From the NCBI GenBank assembly GCA_963210315.1, contig OY723265.1, positions 558,001 through 622,000 on the forward strand: 64,000 nucleotides of DNA. Reading direction: 5' to 3'. Shown in pieces: positions 27,301 to 36,770 of this stretch (positions are counted from its first letter, which is position 1; every line of letters starts with the position of its first letter). The position numbers were made by a program, and so were the translations under genes. Origin of the DNA: Rhynchopus euleeides (taxonomy: Eukaryota > Euglenozoa > Diplonemea > Diplonemida > Diplonemidae). The notes under the pieces are model-generated. The model worked only from the letters and a program-made list of their open reading frames with translations, was not told the origin of the DNA and did no database searches.

Positions 27301-29260
27301 CATCTGGCACCTGGCGGCACGTATTGAAGAAGCCCACCTCACAGGGCGACCGCTGCACGGAGTCGCCCTCGACTTCAAGAAGTGCTTCGACACGGTGCCA
27401 ATCGACCTCACCTTCCGCCTGGCTGCGGAGCTCGGTTTCGACGCCCGTGTCCTGCGCACCCTGCGAGCAGCGTACAGGACGATGCAGCGGCACTTCCGGG
27501 CGAGCGGCACCATCGGGGAAGGCTTCCTGCCAACTAACGGCATCATGCAGGGTTGCCCCATCAGTGTCGTGCTGATTAACGTGCTGGTGGGTGTGTGGAT
27601 GAGGATGGTCGAGCACCGGCAGGACACAAGGGCGCTGTCTTTCGTTGACGACGTATACGCCACAGCCCCCAGCCCGGAGATCCTGCAAGACGTTGTAGAC
27701 GACTCTGCGGGTTTCTCCCACGACACCGGGATGGCTATTTGTGCAGAAATCAAGTCTCACGTTTTCTCGACATCCCCCGGGCCGCTCCGGATTATGTACC
27801 GGGCAAGGGATGGCGAGGCCACTCCCCTCCGGCAGCGCAACAGCTTCGACTGTCTCGGGGCCATGCTACACGCGCGCCTGATCAGGGAAGGGCGCACAGC
27901 GCCCCAGTCCGAGCGCATCGCCCGCCGGAAGGAAGGTGCGCAGCAGAACCTCCGCAGAACCTCAGCGCTGCCCCTGCCGGTGCAATGGAAAGGGCAGGCG
28001 GCGGCGATGACGGCAGGGGCTCGACTATATTACGATGCCCTCGTAACTCGTTGGGACAGCAAGGACATCAGGCGATGGAGGGGCCTCTTCGTCGCCGCGC
28101 TCTGGTCTGGCCCACCTCGCAGAGCACAGGAGATTGTGCTGTGTGTCCTCCATCAGGCGCACCGGGTGGACCCCGCTGTCGCCCCCCCCTACCGGCAGAT
28201 CACCACATGGGCCAAGCAGATCAAAAAGTGGAGTCACAGCAGGGTGCTGTCCGAGGCAGCCTGGGGGAGTAGAGAGAGGCTTGAGGGGACAGGCCCCTTC
28301 GCGCTTTTCTGGGCCGCCCTGCAGGGGATTGAATGGCGCTGGAGTGCTGCGACCACCCTGGCTTACACTGACGAAGCTGGTCGCGATGTCACCTTCGACC
28401 CTGTTGCTGCAACACCGAGCGCCTGGGCTATCTTTGCACACGACCTCCGCCAATCCCTGCGTAACGCAACGGCGAAGAAGCTGGCCGAACGCAGAGACGA
28501 CTTCCAAGGAGCAGAGCACGGCATTGACGGGAGGGTGACACGTTGCGTCCTGGAGGGAGAGGGCGCTGCAATCACGGGGTACCAGCGAGGCCTCCTCCGC
28601 TCCGTTGTTGCAGGGGCGGTGCCTGCTCGTGGGCGCACAGGTCTGGGGGAGGTGTGCCGATACTGCACATCTGGGACCCCGGAGACGGTATCACACCTGT
28701 GGTGGGACTGCGCGGCATGGGAGCCAGTCCGCCAGAAGCACCCCATAGCAGCGAGGGACCGGACGGCCTGGCCGGCATGCCTGGCCCAGTGCGGGGTGGC
28801 GCCCATTTACAGATACAGCGTCCCGGAGAACGAGCAGCCGCTGCCCATGTCCTTTGCGGACAGGATCACCACCGTGGCACAGCTCCACCGCTACTTCATC
28901 GCAGTCCTGGCGGCGCGACAGGAGAAGGACGGGCTGCTCGACCGCTCTGTGCGCCATCACCGTACTACCGTCTACCCCTGGGAGTGGAGCACCCCTAACC
29001 CCGAGAGTGCCTCCATCCCTGCACTGGCGCCTTCCGAAGTCAAGCAGACGTGGGGCAAGCGGCCCCCAGGCATGTGGGTGGCCCTCTGCGACTGGCTAAG
29101 GGGCCTAAAGTGGGGACCGCAGGGGAGTGAGCATACTGTGACCCTGATGGAGCTGGCCGTGGACTTCGAGCTATCAACTGGCCTTACCCTCCCAGACACC
29201 GTGACGCGCCGCATCCGCCCCCCCCCCCCCCCCACCCCCCGCCCACGTGGACCCGAATAG
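24365..29260 (+). CDS. E2 ORF2: OTU protease - AP endonuclease - reverse transcriptase - CCHC protein
   Basis: The frame is open from the codon after the ORF1 UAG. The first AUG (24758) lies only 12 codons before the OTU catalytic Cys, so an upstream start by readthrough seems more likely. OTU-like domain: PKDGNCQY with catalytic Cys at 24794, TYGDAATLRVAAEILDAQV, and FHYDVL with His at 25115. Endonuclease: ATANVTSL, LQETR, GDLNTNP (25796), RLDICLMN, PTHCPLF. Reverse transcriptase: SPGLHGWR, LDFKKCFDTV (27370), NGIMQGCPIS, FVDD (near 27643). CCHC: CRYC...HLWWDC (28656-28713). Compared with E5 this copy lacks 6 bp (Tyr-Asp) before the endonuclease His. The frame ends early in a poly-C expansion (29217-29240) that separates RNase H. 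Confidence 0.88.
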   Translation, partial: GGGRSGQRGGPAQEINVPPGRGADHVWGQITFAVGPPAAPHPEKQEVSGRIQTPPHTPSRTPTPTSPPTPPRPSRAAVRAGDTRATAPCWDPVDLATGAGEPRRLRGGGQEYSPSTIEQDEQWLTHAARRLMALRVPVPKDGNCQYAGLAEQCAEWTAGGLRAAVASSMRQNAERRASYVPDHDDPQAPTSYDDYVEKQTRPGTYGDAATLRVAAEILDAQVWLLASNSKQCMTRCGEGAKVLGLTWRPFHYDVLRFPLSLARELAVTPTNQWDIPAALPMPTPATADGTRVPTPVQGSTASPPPRRLRHPAYQLTTPGVIRLATANVTSLQTHLGDVAGLKADVVALQETRVPDPSKGTHNGYFAAHDWAMHWGKGMPRVAGANGREQTRPGGVAVMAKEGLVAQVVQPKTAQEQKLYDSTRMVHVVLAIGDGKTALHILSVYGHSGTEVGEQREALLQETLDLAAGLGQVPVLLMGDLNTNPETSATLSQACRVGGWVDAATTHAELAQQSVQNTCWASENGTRLDICLMNSCAAPALRRVEVAKRGDIPTHCPLFVDLDLTAFRRPKKICILPTPFPAGKPKLGDAAARGILQDVLAEGELRHGATAAQLLHRASTCGERFLKRVHVGHLERQEAAYTGRAEGYHMQWSRAATKHHPASARGAGDTNTRAKDGLLGNLRCLVQEGLKRLQADAPYGLTNGEKHAWNAAKKRLREGGLPQGLQAALTNTTSQLPDLEILEQALIALEGSQRGMFDRLRDARIRTWKARMQKAWTYEAGQVFAYLADRFCAPATFMRREDGSFTACPKEADELLRSDTAWGGYFRKYATTPEPRWDTFRQKYLRFLPEVADMECKTITAEDVGKALAKMSTSTSPGLHGWRVHELRQLPHELLRLFAEVFNEVERSGEWPEQLMHAMICLIPKPGSSGEPLSQRPISITPVLYRVWAAIRVKPALKWLEIIAPEDLHGCRPGHGAEDLIWHLAARIEEAHLTGRPLHGVALDFKKCFDTVPIDLTFRLAAELGFDARVLRTLRAAYRTMQRHFRASGTIGEGFLPTNGIMQGCPISVVLINVLVGVWMRMVEHRQDTRALSFVDDVYATAPSPEILQDVVDDSAGFSHDTGMAICAEIKSHVFSTSPGPLRIMYRARDGEATPLRQRNSFDCLGAMLHARLIREGRTAPQSERIARRKEGAQQNLRRTSALPLPVQWKGQAAAMTAGARLYYDALVTRWDSKDIRRWRGLFVAALWSGPPRRAQEIVLCVLHQAHRVDPAVAPPYRQITTWAKQIKKWSHSRVLSEAAWGSRERLEGTGPFALFWAALQGIEWRWSAATTLAYTDEAGRDVTFDPVAATPSAWAIFAHDLRQSLRNATAKKLAERRDDFQGAEHGIDGRVTRCVLEGEGAAITGYQRGLLRSVVAGAVPARGRTGLGEVCRYCTSGTPETVSHLWWDCAAWEPVRQKHPIAARDRTAWPACLAQCGVAPIYRYSVPENEQPLPMSFADRITTVAQLHRYFIAVLAARQEKDGLLDRSVRHHRTTVYPWEWSTPNPESASIPALAPSEVKQTWGKRPPGMWVALCDWLRGLKWGPQGSEHTVTLMELAVDFELSTGLTLPDTVTRRIRPPPPPTPRPRGPE
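24786..25123 (+). other. OTU-like cysteine protease domain within E2 ORF2
   Basis: DGNC around the nucleophile Cys, a central GDAATLRVAAEILDAQVWLL block and FHYDVL at the end match the layout of OTU domains (DGxC, W/YGD...L.A.A......, HY). OTU enzymes cleave ubiquitin chains or act as polyprotein proteases. The length (about 110 residues) is at the short end of the family. The retrotransposon could use it to process its own polyprotein or to counter ubiquitination; neither is shown. Confidence 0.75.
29217..29240 (+). repeat. Poly-C expansion causing a frameshift in E2
   Basis: Between codons for RRIR and HVDP the array copy E5 has 7 nt of mostly C, while E2 has 24. The 17-nt difference puts RNase H out of frame. 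E4 and E5 read straight through here. Replication slippage or a sequencing error in the homopolymer are both possible. Confidence 0.8.
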
Positions 29261-30500
29261 GAAGGGCGCGAGGGAGGCCCGCTCGCGCATCCCTGCAGAC
29301 ACAGCCCCAGGGCTCACCCTGTACTTTGACGGTGGTGCGCGCGACAATGGCACCCCCTTCGCCGTGGCGGGGGCAGGGGCGGTGCTATACCAAGACGGTT
29401 GCAAGGTTTCAGAGAAAGTACTCCCGCTGCTGAACGTGCGTAGCAACAACATTGCTGAGTACGAGGCGCTCCGTGCAGGTCTGCGCCTCCTCGAGAGGGG
29501 TGATGCCCCTGAGGGCCCAGTCACAGTGCGGGGCGACTCCCAGGTGGTGCTGCGTCAGCTCCAAGGGGACTCATTGTGCCGGGATGCCGCCCTCCGTCCT
29601 CTGTTCCTCAGCACGTCCCGGCTAGCTGCGGACCTCCAACCGAGGTTCACTCTCACATACGAGCATGTGAAGAGGGAATCCAACACAGATGCTGATGCCC
29701 TCAGTAACGCCGCGATGGACGAGGCTGAAAGGCTGGGGGCCTCACGGCAGCAGCTCCAGCAGGACCTCACGGTGTTCCAGAGCAGTATCCTAGGGAAGGC
29801 TGCCTCGCTGAAGGGGCTCTGCAGCATGGTGACGAAAGTAGGCACTGGGCCCTGGCATTGCGGCCATGCTGCCAACTCAACAGTCCTCACGGCGATCGGT
29901 GGATCTGTGGCGGCGGGCCTGTCGAGGAGGGCCCAGCTGAACCCTGCCACTGAGTCGGTGATGCGCAGCCTCCAAGCGCACCTGGCTGTGCCAGCCCCCA
30001 GCCGGACGGATACAGTGTTCCATGATCGCGGAATGGCGTGGGCCGCTACCTTCGCTCCGCAGCCGCACTACCCTGAGGGTTGGCAGCAATCGGCCCAGCA
30101 GTGGGCGGCGCGTGGTCGGCAGGCCAACAGCCGGGTAGGGCGCCCATGGGAGCGGAGGGGCGCTGCCCCCCGAACTGCTCCCCCTGGTGCCAGGAGGAAC
30201 GCAAAGGTGCTTGCCTGCAAGTTGCATTGGAAGCCCCGTTGCTCGGCATGCCAGAAGCGGCGCCTCCCGGAGGAGGTGTGCTGCCGCAACCACCACAAGG
30301 AGGGGGACGGGCTCCCGGTCACTATGGGCTTCTGCAAACGCCACAGCATGGACCGATGCGGTGACTGCTACAGCGATGGCAAAACACTACCACATTGCTG
30401 CCAAGCACACCACGCCGGCTATGCTGCACGCCCTCCTCCCCGGAGTGGCACTGAGTTGGCCCCACACTCTAACCCGAGTGGGGCCTCCGCTGTGACGTAG
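29247..30500 (+). CDS. E2 RNase H and Cys/His-rich C-terminal part (frameshifted from ORF2)
   Basis: RNase H motifs in order: LYFDGGARDNG (29328), NNIAEYEALRAGL, RGDSQVVLRQL and NTDADALSNAA, giving the D-E-D-D active site. The C-terminal 70 residues have a dense set of Cys and His (CSACQ, CCRNHH, FCKRHSMDRCGDC, CCQAHH) that could bind two or more zinc ions. In E4 this part is fused in frame to the reverse transcriptase, so here it is a broken end of ORF2. The stop is TAG; the 3' UTR follows. Confidence 0.85.
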   Translation: MDPNRKGAREARSRIPADTAPGLTLYFDGGARDNGTPFAVAGAGAVLYQDGCKVSEKVLPLLNVRSNNIAEYEALRAGLRLLERGDAPEGPVTVRGDSQVVLRQLQGDSLCRDAALRPLFLSTSRLAADLQPRFTLTYEHVKRESNTDADALSNAAMDEAERLGASRQQLQQDLTVFQSSILGKAASLKGLCSMVTKVGTGPWHCGHAANSTVLTAIGGSVAAGLSRRAQLNPATESVMRSLQAHLAVPAPSRTDTVFHDRGMAWAATFAPQPHYPEGWQQSAQQWAARGRQANSRVGRPWERRGAAPRTAPPGARRNAKVLACKLHWKPRCSACQKRRLPEEVCCRNHHKEGDGLPVTMGFCKRHSMDRCGDCYSDGKTLPHCCQAHHAGYAARPPPRSGTELAPHSNPSGASAVT

Positions 30501-30576
30501 AAATGGGCGGGGGTGGGCAATGATCCGCGCAGGATCTCCCCACACAAAACGTGGTCACCACACACACACACACACA
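30501..30576 (+). other. E2 3' UTR and (CA)n tail
   Basis: A 58-nt 3' UTR ends in ACGTGGTCACC(AC)n. The GTGGTCACCAC core is palindromic. The same 3' end occurs in E3 (to 55194) and E4 (to 58972), always followed by (AC)n on the same strand. Confidence 0.8.
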
Positions 30577-32390
30577 ACGCAAGTCGTATCAAAATGCGGA
30601 CCCTGGTGGGTGACGGCTGATGTTTGGATGGGTGGTGTGGGAGAAGGGCGAAGGGGGTGGGGGGTGTCCGACAATTCGCAATGTTCTTTCTCATGATTGT
30701 GCCCCCATGTCCCAGCCACCCCCTCACCAAGCAACGGGGCCCGGTGGCCAGAGGGAATCCAGGCCTGCTGCGCCATCCCAATGCAGGGCTGCCTCACCGT
30801 GTGACCCATGGCACGGCCTTACGGATGCAACCCATGCACAACCCGCCATGGCAAAGTCGACAAAGACAAAACTGGCACGGGGCGGCTGAAAATGACAGCT
30901 CCCAATTGGGCAGGTTTTGGGGGACACCTGCTCAGCGCACCGCACCCACACCGCTTGCCACAAGGGACAAGCCTGGAGTGTGTGCGGGCGTCTTACGCAG
31001 GTATGGTTCTTCGCGTTCAGTCCACAGACACATAGATAGACAGACACAGATATATGAAGGGTAAAGACTGAGCCACCCCCGGGCAACAGGTGTGCCACGG
31101 GAGCCTCTGCCCCTCTCTTGTCAGCAGACAGAGGCAGATATGAACAAGGGGGGTGTCGAGCTTGTCGGAATTTGAACGATTTGAATTTGAATTTTCAGGG
31201 GGAGCTCTCGGGAACAAGCGAACTGTTCTTCTTCACGTATTACACGGCGCGGTATGCTCGGGGGCCCCGGCTACCGGCCTTTACACTCTCGGTTTTTCTC
31301 ATTATCCGGTGGCCGATTCGCCGCCGGCTAGCCGGCTAGAGAGCTGGCTAGCCGGGGTCCAGCCCAGGATCCGAATACCGCCGTCGTGTAATACACTCCC
31401 CTCTCCCCCCACTTCGGAGAGCGAGCAAGGGGAAAACGGTGAACTAAAAAAAAGGCGTGGCGTCGTCGAACTCGTTTTCTTTGTAAAAAAAAATATACTT
31501 CTCCTCCGCCGAACATCCCGTTGCGTAGGACACATCTCCAAATCCCGTCCTCCTCCCCCCGCAGAAGTCGAAACCAGGCAGTTAAAGTTAAAGGGCCTGA
31601 TCTGTCGGGCACGCCGGGGTGGTATTCCGTGATGCGAAAAATACAAAAAAAAGGAAGGGGTGGAGGTGGTGGTGGTGGTGGGGTGGGTGGGTGGGTGGGT
31701 GGGTGGGTGAAGTCGAAAGGGGGGTGGTGGGGGAAGGCGTGTGGGTGCCTATAACCACGGGGGGTACCTTGATGGATCGAGGTGTGTCAGCAAAAAAGCA
31801 AAAAAAAAAGAGAAAATGGGTGGCCAAACCCAACTGGCGTGTTCCAAGTTGCTCTGCAGCCGTGACCGAGAGGGAGGTCTCCAGGCGAGGGACTGGGGAG
31901 TGAAAGATCGTCGGAAGTAGAGGGAAGGCAGATCTCCCGACACCCTCTCGCAGCGTGAGTTCTGGGGGAAGGGTTGTAGATTTTTGCGCACCCCCAACAC
32001 AAATAGACTTGGAGGGGCGGGGGGGGGGGGGGGGGGGGAAGTAGGAGAAAAGGAAGCCCAGAGATAGCCCTCCCTTCACTCGATATGCAGGTTTGTGGCA
32101 GGCCTGTCGCTAACTTTTCGATTATGGAGATTTGGTGGGTTGACGCTCCTGTTTTGGGGGGGGATCAGGGGGAAACACTAGGGGTCAATTTTTCTTGCGC
32201 GCGCTTCGCGCGCGCTCGTGTTGTTGCCTAATTTTCCCGTCGGTGGACCGCTAGGTGGGCACGGTGTGAGGCGCTGGGTTCCTTCCGTGGTTCCTCTCCC
32301 GCTCGCGCCATCCTCGGGTGCCGGAAGAAACCCAAAAAATGGCTTTCGGGACCATGATTTACCCCCTGATATGCCACGGCCGTTGAAGCG
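30577..32390. other. Gene-poor DNA with simple repeats
   Basis: I see no supported gene. It contains (GTGG)n near 31665-31710, poly-A near 31796-31815, a G run at 32018-32038, a CCGGCTAGCCGGCTAG inverted motif (31315-31360), and a perfect GC hairpin GCGCGCGCTTCGCGCGCGC (32197-32215). Confidence 0.5.
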
Positions 32391-32482
32391 CAAGGACTTG
32401 GTTACTAGACGGGCACGCGAGATGGGGGGTCTGGGGGTCGGAGCCCCCCAGCCGCCGGAGGCCACGGTAGTGAACATCTGTT
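32391..32482. repeat. Dispersed repeat with GGGGG-hairpin, copy 1
   Basis: The block GCGCAAGGACTTGGTTACTA, then a short spacer, GGGGGTCGGAGCCCCC and GCCGCCGGAGGCCACGGTAG recurs in inverted orientation at 48443-48529 and in part at 32577-32632. The central part can fold as a hairpin. No coding capacity. Confidence 0.65.
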
Positions 32483-32576
32483 CATTGTGGGCGTACAGAT
32501 TCTGTGTGAGTTGGCTGCGTCCTCCTGAGGCTACTGGAGCTGTTGGATTCCTGACCTGTGTGCACACGCTATACAG

Positions 32577-32632
32577 GGGGGTCTGGGGGGCGGAGCCCCC
32601 CAGCCGCCGGAGGCCACGGTAGTGAGCATCTG
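32577..32632. repeat. Dispersed repeat with GGGGG-hairpin, copy 2 (partial)
   Basis: It contains GGGGGGTCTGGGGGGCGGAG, CCCCCCAGCCGCC and GGAGGCCACGGTAGTGAGCA, matching copy 1 right of its centre. Confidence 0.6.
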
Positions 32633-32655
32633 TTCCTGCAAAACCATACTCTCTT

Positions 32656-32870
32656 CGACGTCGACCCAGTGAAAGTGGGTTGACGCTTGGTCGACGCTTG
32701 GTGAGCGTCGACCCAGTGGAACCGGGTCAACGCTAGGTTAGCGTCGACCCGGAATGGGTTGACGCTTGGTCCAGGCTTGAATGGCAACCCAGTTCCACTG
32801 GGTCGACGCTGGGTCGACGCTTTTTTATGGGGGGGGAAACCCAAAATCACTGGGTCGACGGTCGACGCTT
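32656..32870. repeat. GTCGAC-centred degenerate repeat cluster
   Basis: About ten variants of GGGTCGACGCT and its complement AGCGTCGACCC occur in both orientations within 215 bp, so the whole segment can fold back on itself. Confidence 0.6.
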
Positions 32871-32916
32871 AGCGACATGCCTGGGTTTGTGGGGGGACTC
32901 GTGGGGGGGGGGGGGG

Positions 32917-32990
32917 GGGGTAGTGAAATAGAAGTAGAAGGGAGCACAAGAATGATCACCCTTCACTCGTTATGCGTGTGGGGGGGGGGG
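32917..32990. repeat. G-tract-bounded short repeat (TAGTGAA...CCTTCACTCG), instance
   Basis: A run of G, then TAGTGAAATAGAAGTAGAAG, a short spacer, CCCTTCACTCGTTATG and a second G run. Similar units lie at 47137-47206, 53160-53222 and 41471-41540, and a related sequence lies in the intron of the coiled-coil gene (about 3618-3660). Confidence 0.5.
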
Positions 32991-33380
32991 GGCAGAAATT
33001 TCCACTCTGCTGGCAGTGCGCGGCTTCTGGGGGATGAGGCCCGCGACGAGGTTCCTGTAAGGGCCGATGGGCAGTTCGGGGAGGCCATACTTGTACAGAA
33101 AGTTATGAAGCTCTGCCACGACCCTCCCACACAGCGCGAGGAACTGCGAGTCACCCTCGCCCCCGAGATGGTACGGGTACGTGAGGATCTTGAAGTCCTT
33201 CACACGCGCATTTCCCCGCTCCACCCTTCCACGAACGAATCCGTGGGAACCGTTGTACATCTTCTGCGCCGCCACAGGAAGGTTACAGTCAGGAATGGGG
33301 ACCCGTCGGTTTTCATCCCCCTTCCTCGAGTAGCAGCGACTCCCAGTCACGCACTGCTTGGCTCCCGCGTATGCGCCATC
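32970..33380 (-). pseudogene. Remnant of a DDE (Harbinger-type) transposase, C-terminal part
   Basis: The minus-strand frame gives DGAYAGAKQC, then FVRGRVERGNARVKDFKILT, then AELHNFLYKYGLPELP. A DxAYxG box followed by an RxRVExxxxRxKxFxIL block and a hydrophobic end is the layout of the C-terminal half of DDE_Tnp_4/Harbinger transposases. There is no N-terminal part: just upstream (toward higher coordinates) the sequence becomes the 41-bp minisatellite. The frame is intact over about 130 codons, so decay is recent. The family assignment is from motif shape only. Confidence 0.5.
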
Positions 33381-33381
33381 C

Positions 33382-34115
33382 GGGGAATCGTCCAAGTATG
33401 ACAATGTCCTGGGGGGAATCGTCCAAGTATGACAATGTACTGGGGGGAATCGGGGGGAATCGTCCAAGTCTGACAATGTCCTGGGGGGAATCGTCCAAGT
33501 ATGACAATGTCCTGGGGGGAATCGGGGGGAATCGTCCAAGTATGACAATGTCCTGGGGGGAATCGGGGGGAATCGTCCAAGTATGACAATGTCCTGGGGG
33601 GAATCGGGGGGAATCGTCCAAGTATGACAATGTACTGGGGGGAATCGGGGGGAATCGTCCAAGTACGACAATGTACTGGGGGGAATCGGGGGGAATCGTC
33701 CAAGTATGACAATGTACTGGGGGGAATCGGGGGGAATCGTCCAAGTATGACAATGTACTGGGGGGAATCGGGGGGAATCGTCCAAGTACGACAATGTACT
33801 GGGGGGAATCGGGGGGAATCGTCCAAGTATGACAATGTACTGGGGGGAATCGGGGGGAATCGTCCAAGTATGACAATGTCCTGGGGGGAATCGGGGGGAA
33901 TCGTCCGAGTATGACAATGTACTGGGGGGAATCGGGGGGAATCGTCCAAGTATGACAATGTCCTGGGGGGAATCGGGGGGAATCGTCCAAGTACGACAAT
34001 GTACTGGGGGGAATCGGGGGGAATCGACCAAGTACGACAATGTACTGGGGGGAATCGGGGGGAATCAACCAAGTACACTAATTTGCTGGGGGGAATCGGG
34101 GAGTGCCCCTACAGG
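33382..34115. repeat. 41-bp minisatellite
   Basis: About 17 units of roughly 41 bp (TGACAATGTCCT, then two GGGGGGAATC, then GTCCAAGTA). Two early units lack one GGGGGGAATC and are 31 bp. Variants (GTCCT/GTACT, TATGAC/TACGAC) are mixed between units. Because 41 is not divisible by 3 and no unit has a stop on the minus strand, three long minus-strand frames are open; these are not genes. Confidence 0.92.
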
Positions 34116-34137
34116 AGGTGGGGACCACTGTGAGTCA

Positions 34138-34278
34138 CTACGAGTCACTATGAGTCACGTGACTGGTAGCGAGGCCGGTCTGGACTTCTGGGTGGAATTT
34201 TCTCATATTGTGCCAAGTCCCCACCCGGAGTTCCAGACCGGCCTCGCTACCAGTCAAGTGACTCGTAGTGACTCGTAG
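34138..34278. repeat. Foldback element with GACTGGTAGCGAGGCCGG arms
   Basis: Left arm (GACTGGTAGCGAGGCCGGTC, continuing to about 34193) and right arm (GACCGGCCTCGCTACCAGTC with its extension, 34220-34255) are inverted repeats. GAGTCACTAC-type repeats extend the symmetry outward. The arms share AGCGAGG with the MITEs at 39877 and 40324. Confidence 0.7.
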
Positions 34279-35440
34279 TCAGCCAAAAACCTGAAAATTC
34301 ACCCTTCTCCCCAGGCCAGCCAAAAAAGCCCCCTGACTCACTGACGAGCCGTGACGACCCGTGACTGGTAGCGAGGGCCCCCCAAGTCTTTTTTGCATAT
34401 GCGCAATGAACGGGGCCCTGCAAGCATTTTTTTTAGTTCGAAACCAAAAGTACAAAAGTATTGCAAAGAAATCGGCACGCCTTCTGCTCTTGAGGCGGAA
34501 CCACCCTGTCCAGGCACTGTCAAAACACAGCAGAACTACTTTTTGTTGAACGCAACCAGCGTGTCTCTCAGGCAAATGCCCAGTGAAGGTAGCGTCCAGA
34601 TGGTCCCCCTCCAAGCTTCAGACGTACGCTCTCCTTTGCTACCTCCCTCGCTGCACAACGGGAAGGCGCGCAGCCACCTCCTCTCCCCCCCCCCCCCCGC
34701 TCCGACCCGGAGACGACAACAGCCTTGCCGGTTTCTTTTTGTGCGGGGGATCAATTTCTTTTCATAGCTCTCCTTGTTGCAGCCCTTGTCGGGACACCTC
34801 TTTCTTTGCATAATACCTTGCGCACCCCCCGGCGCCCCCCTTCATCCCCACCCGATGTGTGTCTTATGGCGCAAAGTCTCCTTCAGGAGGGCTCAAACGC
34901 CACCGGGGCTGTCGGGGGAGAAAGGGGCATCGTGATGCGCGGATTTATGCATGCAGGTGTGTGGGGGTTCGCAGCAGCGACACCCGCCTGGCGTGCATCA
35001 TGCGGACAGGATGTTCAGTTCAGCTCCCGCCACTTGCAACAAGAAGAGTGGAGTGGGGGTATAAGGCAGAATGTAGAAGTGGCTGTTCCACGGTATTAAG
35101 AACCCACAAGTAGGGGAGGGGAGGGGGGGAGTGAAGTCGAATTCTTAAGAAGTACAGCTGGAAATTCGTGCAGGATCATTCGTGGAGAACTACGAAAGGT
35201 GAAACGAGGGGGGGGGGGGGGGGGTAGGGGGGGGTCACTGGGGGGGACAAACCCCAAAATTCCACTTTCCCTCGGAGGGCATTTTCCGGTCAAAAAAATA
35301 TGAAAAACCGGTCCAGAATGTGTCGGAACCCGGATATACCCCCACTACAACATGATCTGTGGCCTTGTTACCCTCTCAGACCCCATCCTAATTTTCCGTC
35401 CCAGAACTTGTACCTAGCCCACCCCCCGTGAGCAAGGTCT
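34279..35440. other. Gene-poor DNA
   Basis: I see no supported gene. Poly-C lies at 34686-34697 and poly-G at 35210-35224. At 35151-35208 there is a block (TACAGCTGGAAATTCGTGCA, then GGATCATTCGTGGAGAAC) that recurs at 53349-53407. Confidence 0.5.
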
Positions 35441-35912
35441 CATCGCGATCAACATGCAATGGGCCAAGAATAGCTCTGTTTCACCCTTCAAAGATGCCGA
35501 GAAGTTCCTGTGGAGTCGATCGGAACAGCGGTGCAAGCCCTGATGTGAGATGGCGGCGCCGCAGGTCGCAGATCTCGCACAGGAAGGTACGTACCGGTTG
35601 TTGTACCGGAAGCACACCGTGGTGAAGGTGCAGAGTGGCCCGGTTGCCCGTGTACGAACACGTACCCCACTGCAGCGCTCGTACTCTCGTGCTGACGTGA
35701 GCCGAGGTCGGTGTGGATCAACCTCAAACAGGTGTGGAGCACGACTGGCTGGGGGGTCTCCTCTCGTCAATGGTAGTACAGCTGATCAGCCGCTTTCGAG
35801 GAGTACAGCCTCAACGGTGACTGCACTCGCACAGCTCAACACAAGCGGAATAGTGAATGAAATGAGGGGGGAAATCCTCCTGACCCTCGGCAGAGGATGT
35901 GTGCGCATTTGT

Positions 35913-36154
35913 GAAGCGACCGCGTCCCCAAACAACTGCTCAGGAAGCGTTCCCGGAGGTACCGGGCCCACAAACAGGGCGAGACCCGCAGCTTCCTGGG
36001 AAGGAAACGGAGTGCTGAATTGATGGATCTCGCCGAGGAGAGCGGGCTCCACCAGTATGAATTCACCATCCTTGAGCTCCAGAAGAACCTCGTGGGCGAT
36101 ATGCATGCGGAACTGGAAACAATGCCTCTTCCCAGTGGTTGTGGTCAAAAATGA
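35913..36154 (+). pseudogene. Unrecognised coding-like fragment
   Basis: The frame after an in-frame TGA gives about 80 codons with protein-like composition (DRVPKQLLRKRSRRYRAHKQ, then ELMDLAEESGLHQYEFTILE, then LQKNLVGDMHAELET) and a TGA stop. I do not recognise the family. It may be an exon end or a transposon relic. Confidence 0.25.
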
Positions 36155-36368
36155 CGAAGCTACGCTACTTCCCTGAGGTACAAGTTCTGGTACAAAAATT
36201 AAAATGGGCGAAAAATGCCTTCCTGGGTGTCAGAAACCACCGAAATGGGCCTAAAACCTGTTTTCCACCACATATCGGCCAACAGATACCCAAAAATCGG
36301 CTCTCCGGGGGTAGGAATGGGGGTGTTGGAAAAATTGCCGTTTGTCTACCACTTTTCCTTAACAGTGA

Positions 36369-36770
36369 CCCCCCCCTAGGGCTATGATGGGAAGGAAACG
36401 TGGAAACGTTTCCGTTTCCGTTCCCGTTTCCGTTTCCATATTTTCGATTTCGGGAAGGAAACGCGTTTCCTTCCGAAGGAAACGCCTGTGTATTTTACAC
36501 TGGAAAAGTTATCAACACACACCAGCACGGACAAAGGGCCACCACACCGAAGGAATAGGCCACCCAAACCCGCCCCCAAGACTTCGAAGAAGCGCGGGTT
36601 CAGTGTGGACCGGTCCGGAGATCCTGTCAGACCAGGGGAAGTCCAAGCGACTGTGGTAAACGTGTGTTGTTTCCCCTGATTCCCCAGTGCAAAGAGGGCG
36701 TTTCCTCAAAATAAGGAAACGTTTCCGTTTCCGTATCCGTTTCCGTTTCCTTATTTTCGATCAACGAGTG
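36369..36770. repeat. Repeat with (GTTTCC)n foldback, copy 1
   Basis: It starts CCCCCCTAGGGCTATGATGG, followed by degenerate GTTTCC/GGAAAC units. A body (36557-36763) recurs almost exactly at 38599-38794. The terminal motif recurs in inverted orientation at 38816-38843, so copies 1 and 2 together show both ends of one element. Confidence 0.65.

Larger units (their letters stand above)
21819..30576 (+). mobile_element. E2: near-complete OTU-encoding non-LTR retrotransposon inserted in (CA)n
   Basis: The element has a very short leader, ORF1 (21845-24364), ORF2 in the same frame after one UAG, an RNase H part shifted out of frame by a poly-C expansion, and a 3' UTR ending AAAACGTGGTCACC(AC)n. 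The domain order is coiled-coil ORF1, OTU-like protease, AP endonuclease, reverse transcriptase, CCHC, RNase H, Cys/His-rich tail. No LTR or integrase is present. Relatives of the same family are E3, E4 and E5 at 54.9-64 kb; E5 is nearly identical to E2. Confidence 0.88.

Noticed and set aside
32970-34078. Three overlapping long minus-strand frames with IPPDSPQ-type repeats
   Set aside because: They come from a 41-bp repeat without stops; only the part below about 33380 has protein-like sequence.
33382-34115. CRISPR array
   Set aside because: Units are contiguous and nearly identical with no unique spacers, and the genome is eukaryotic.
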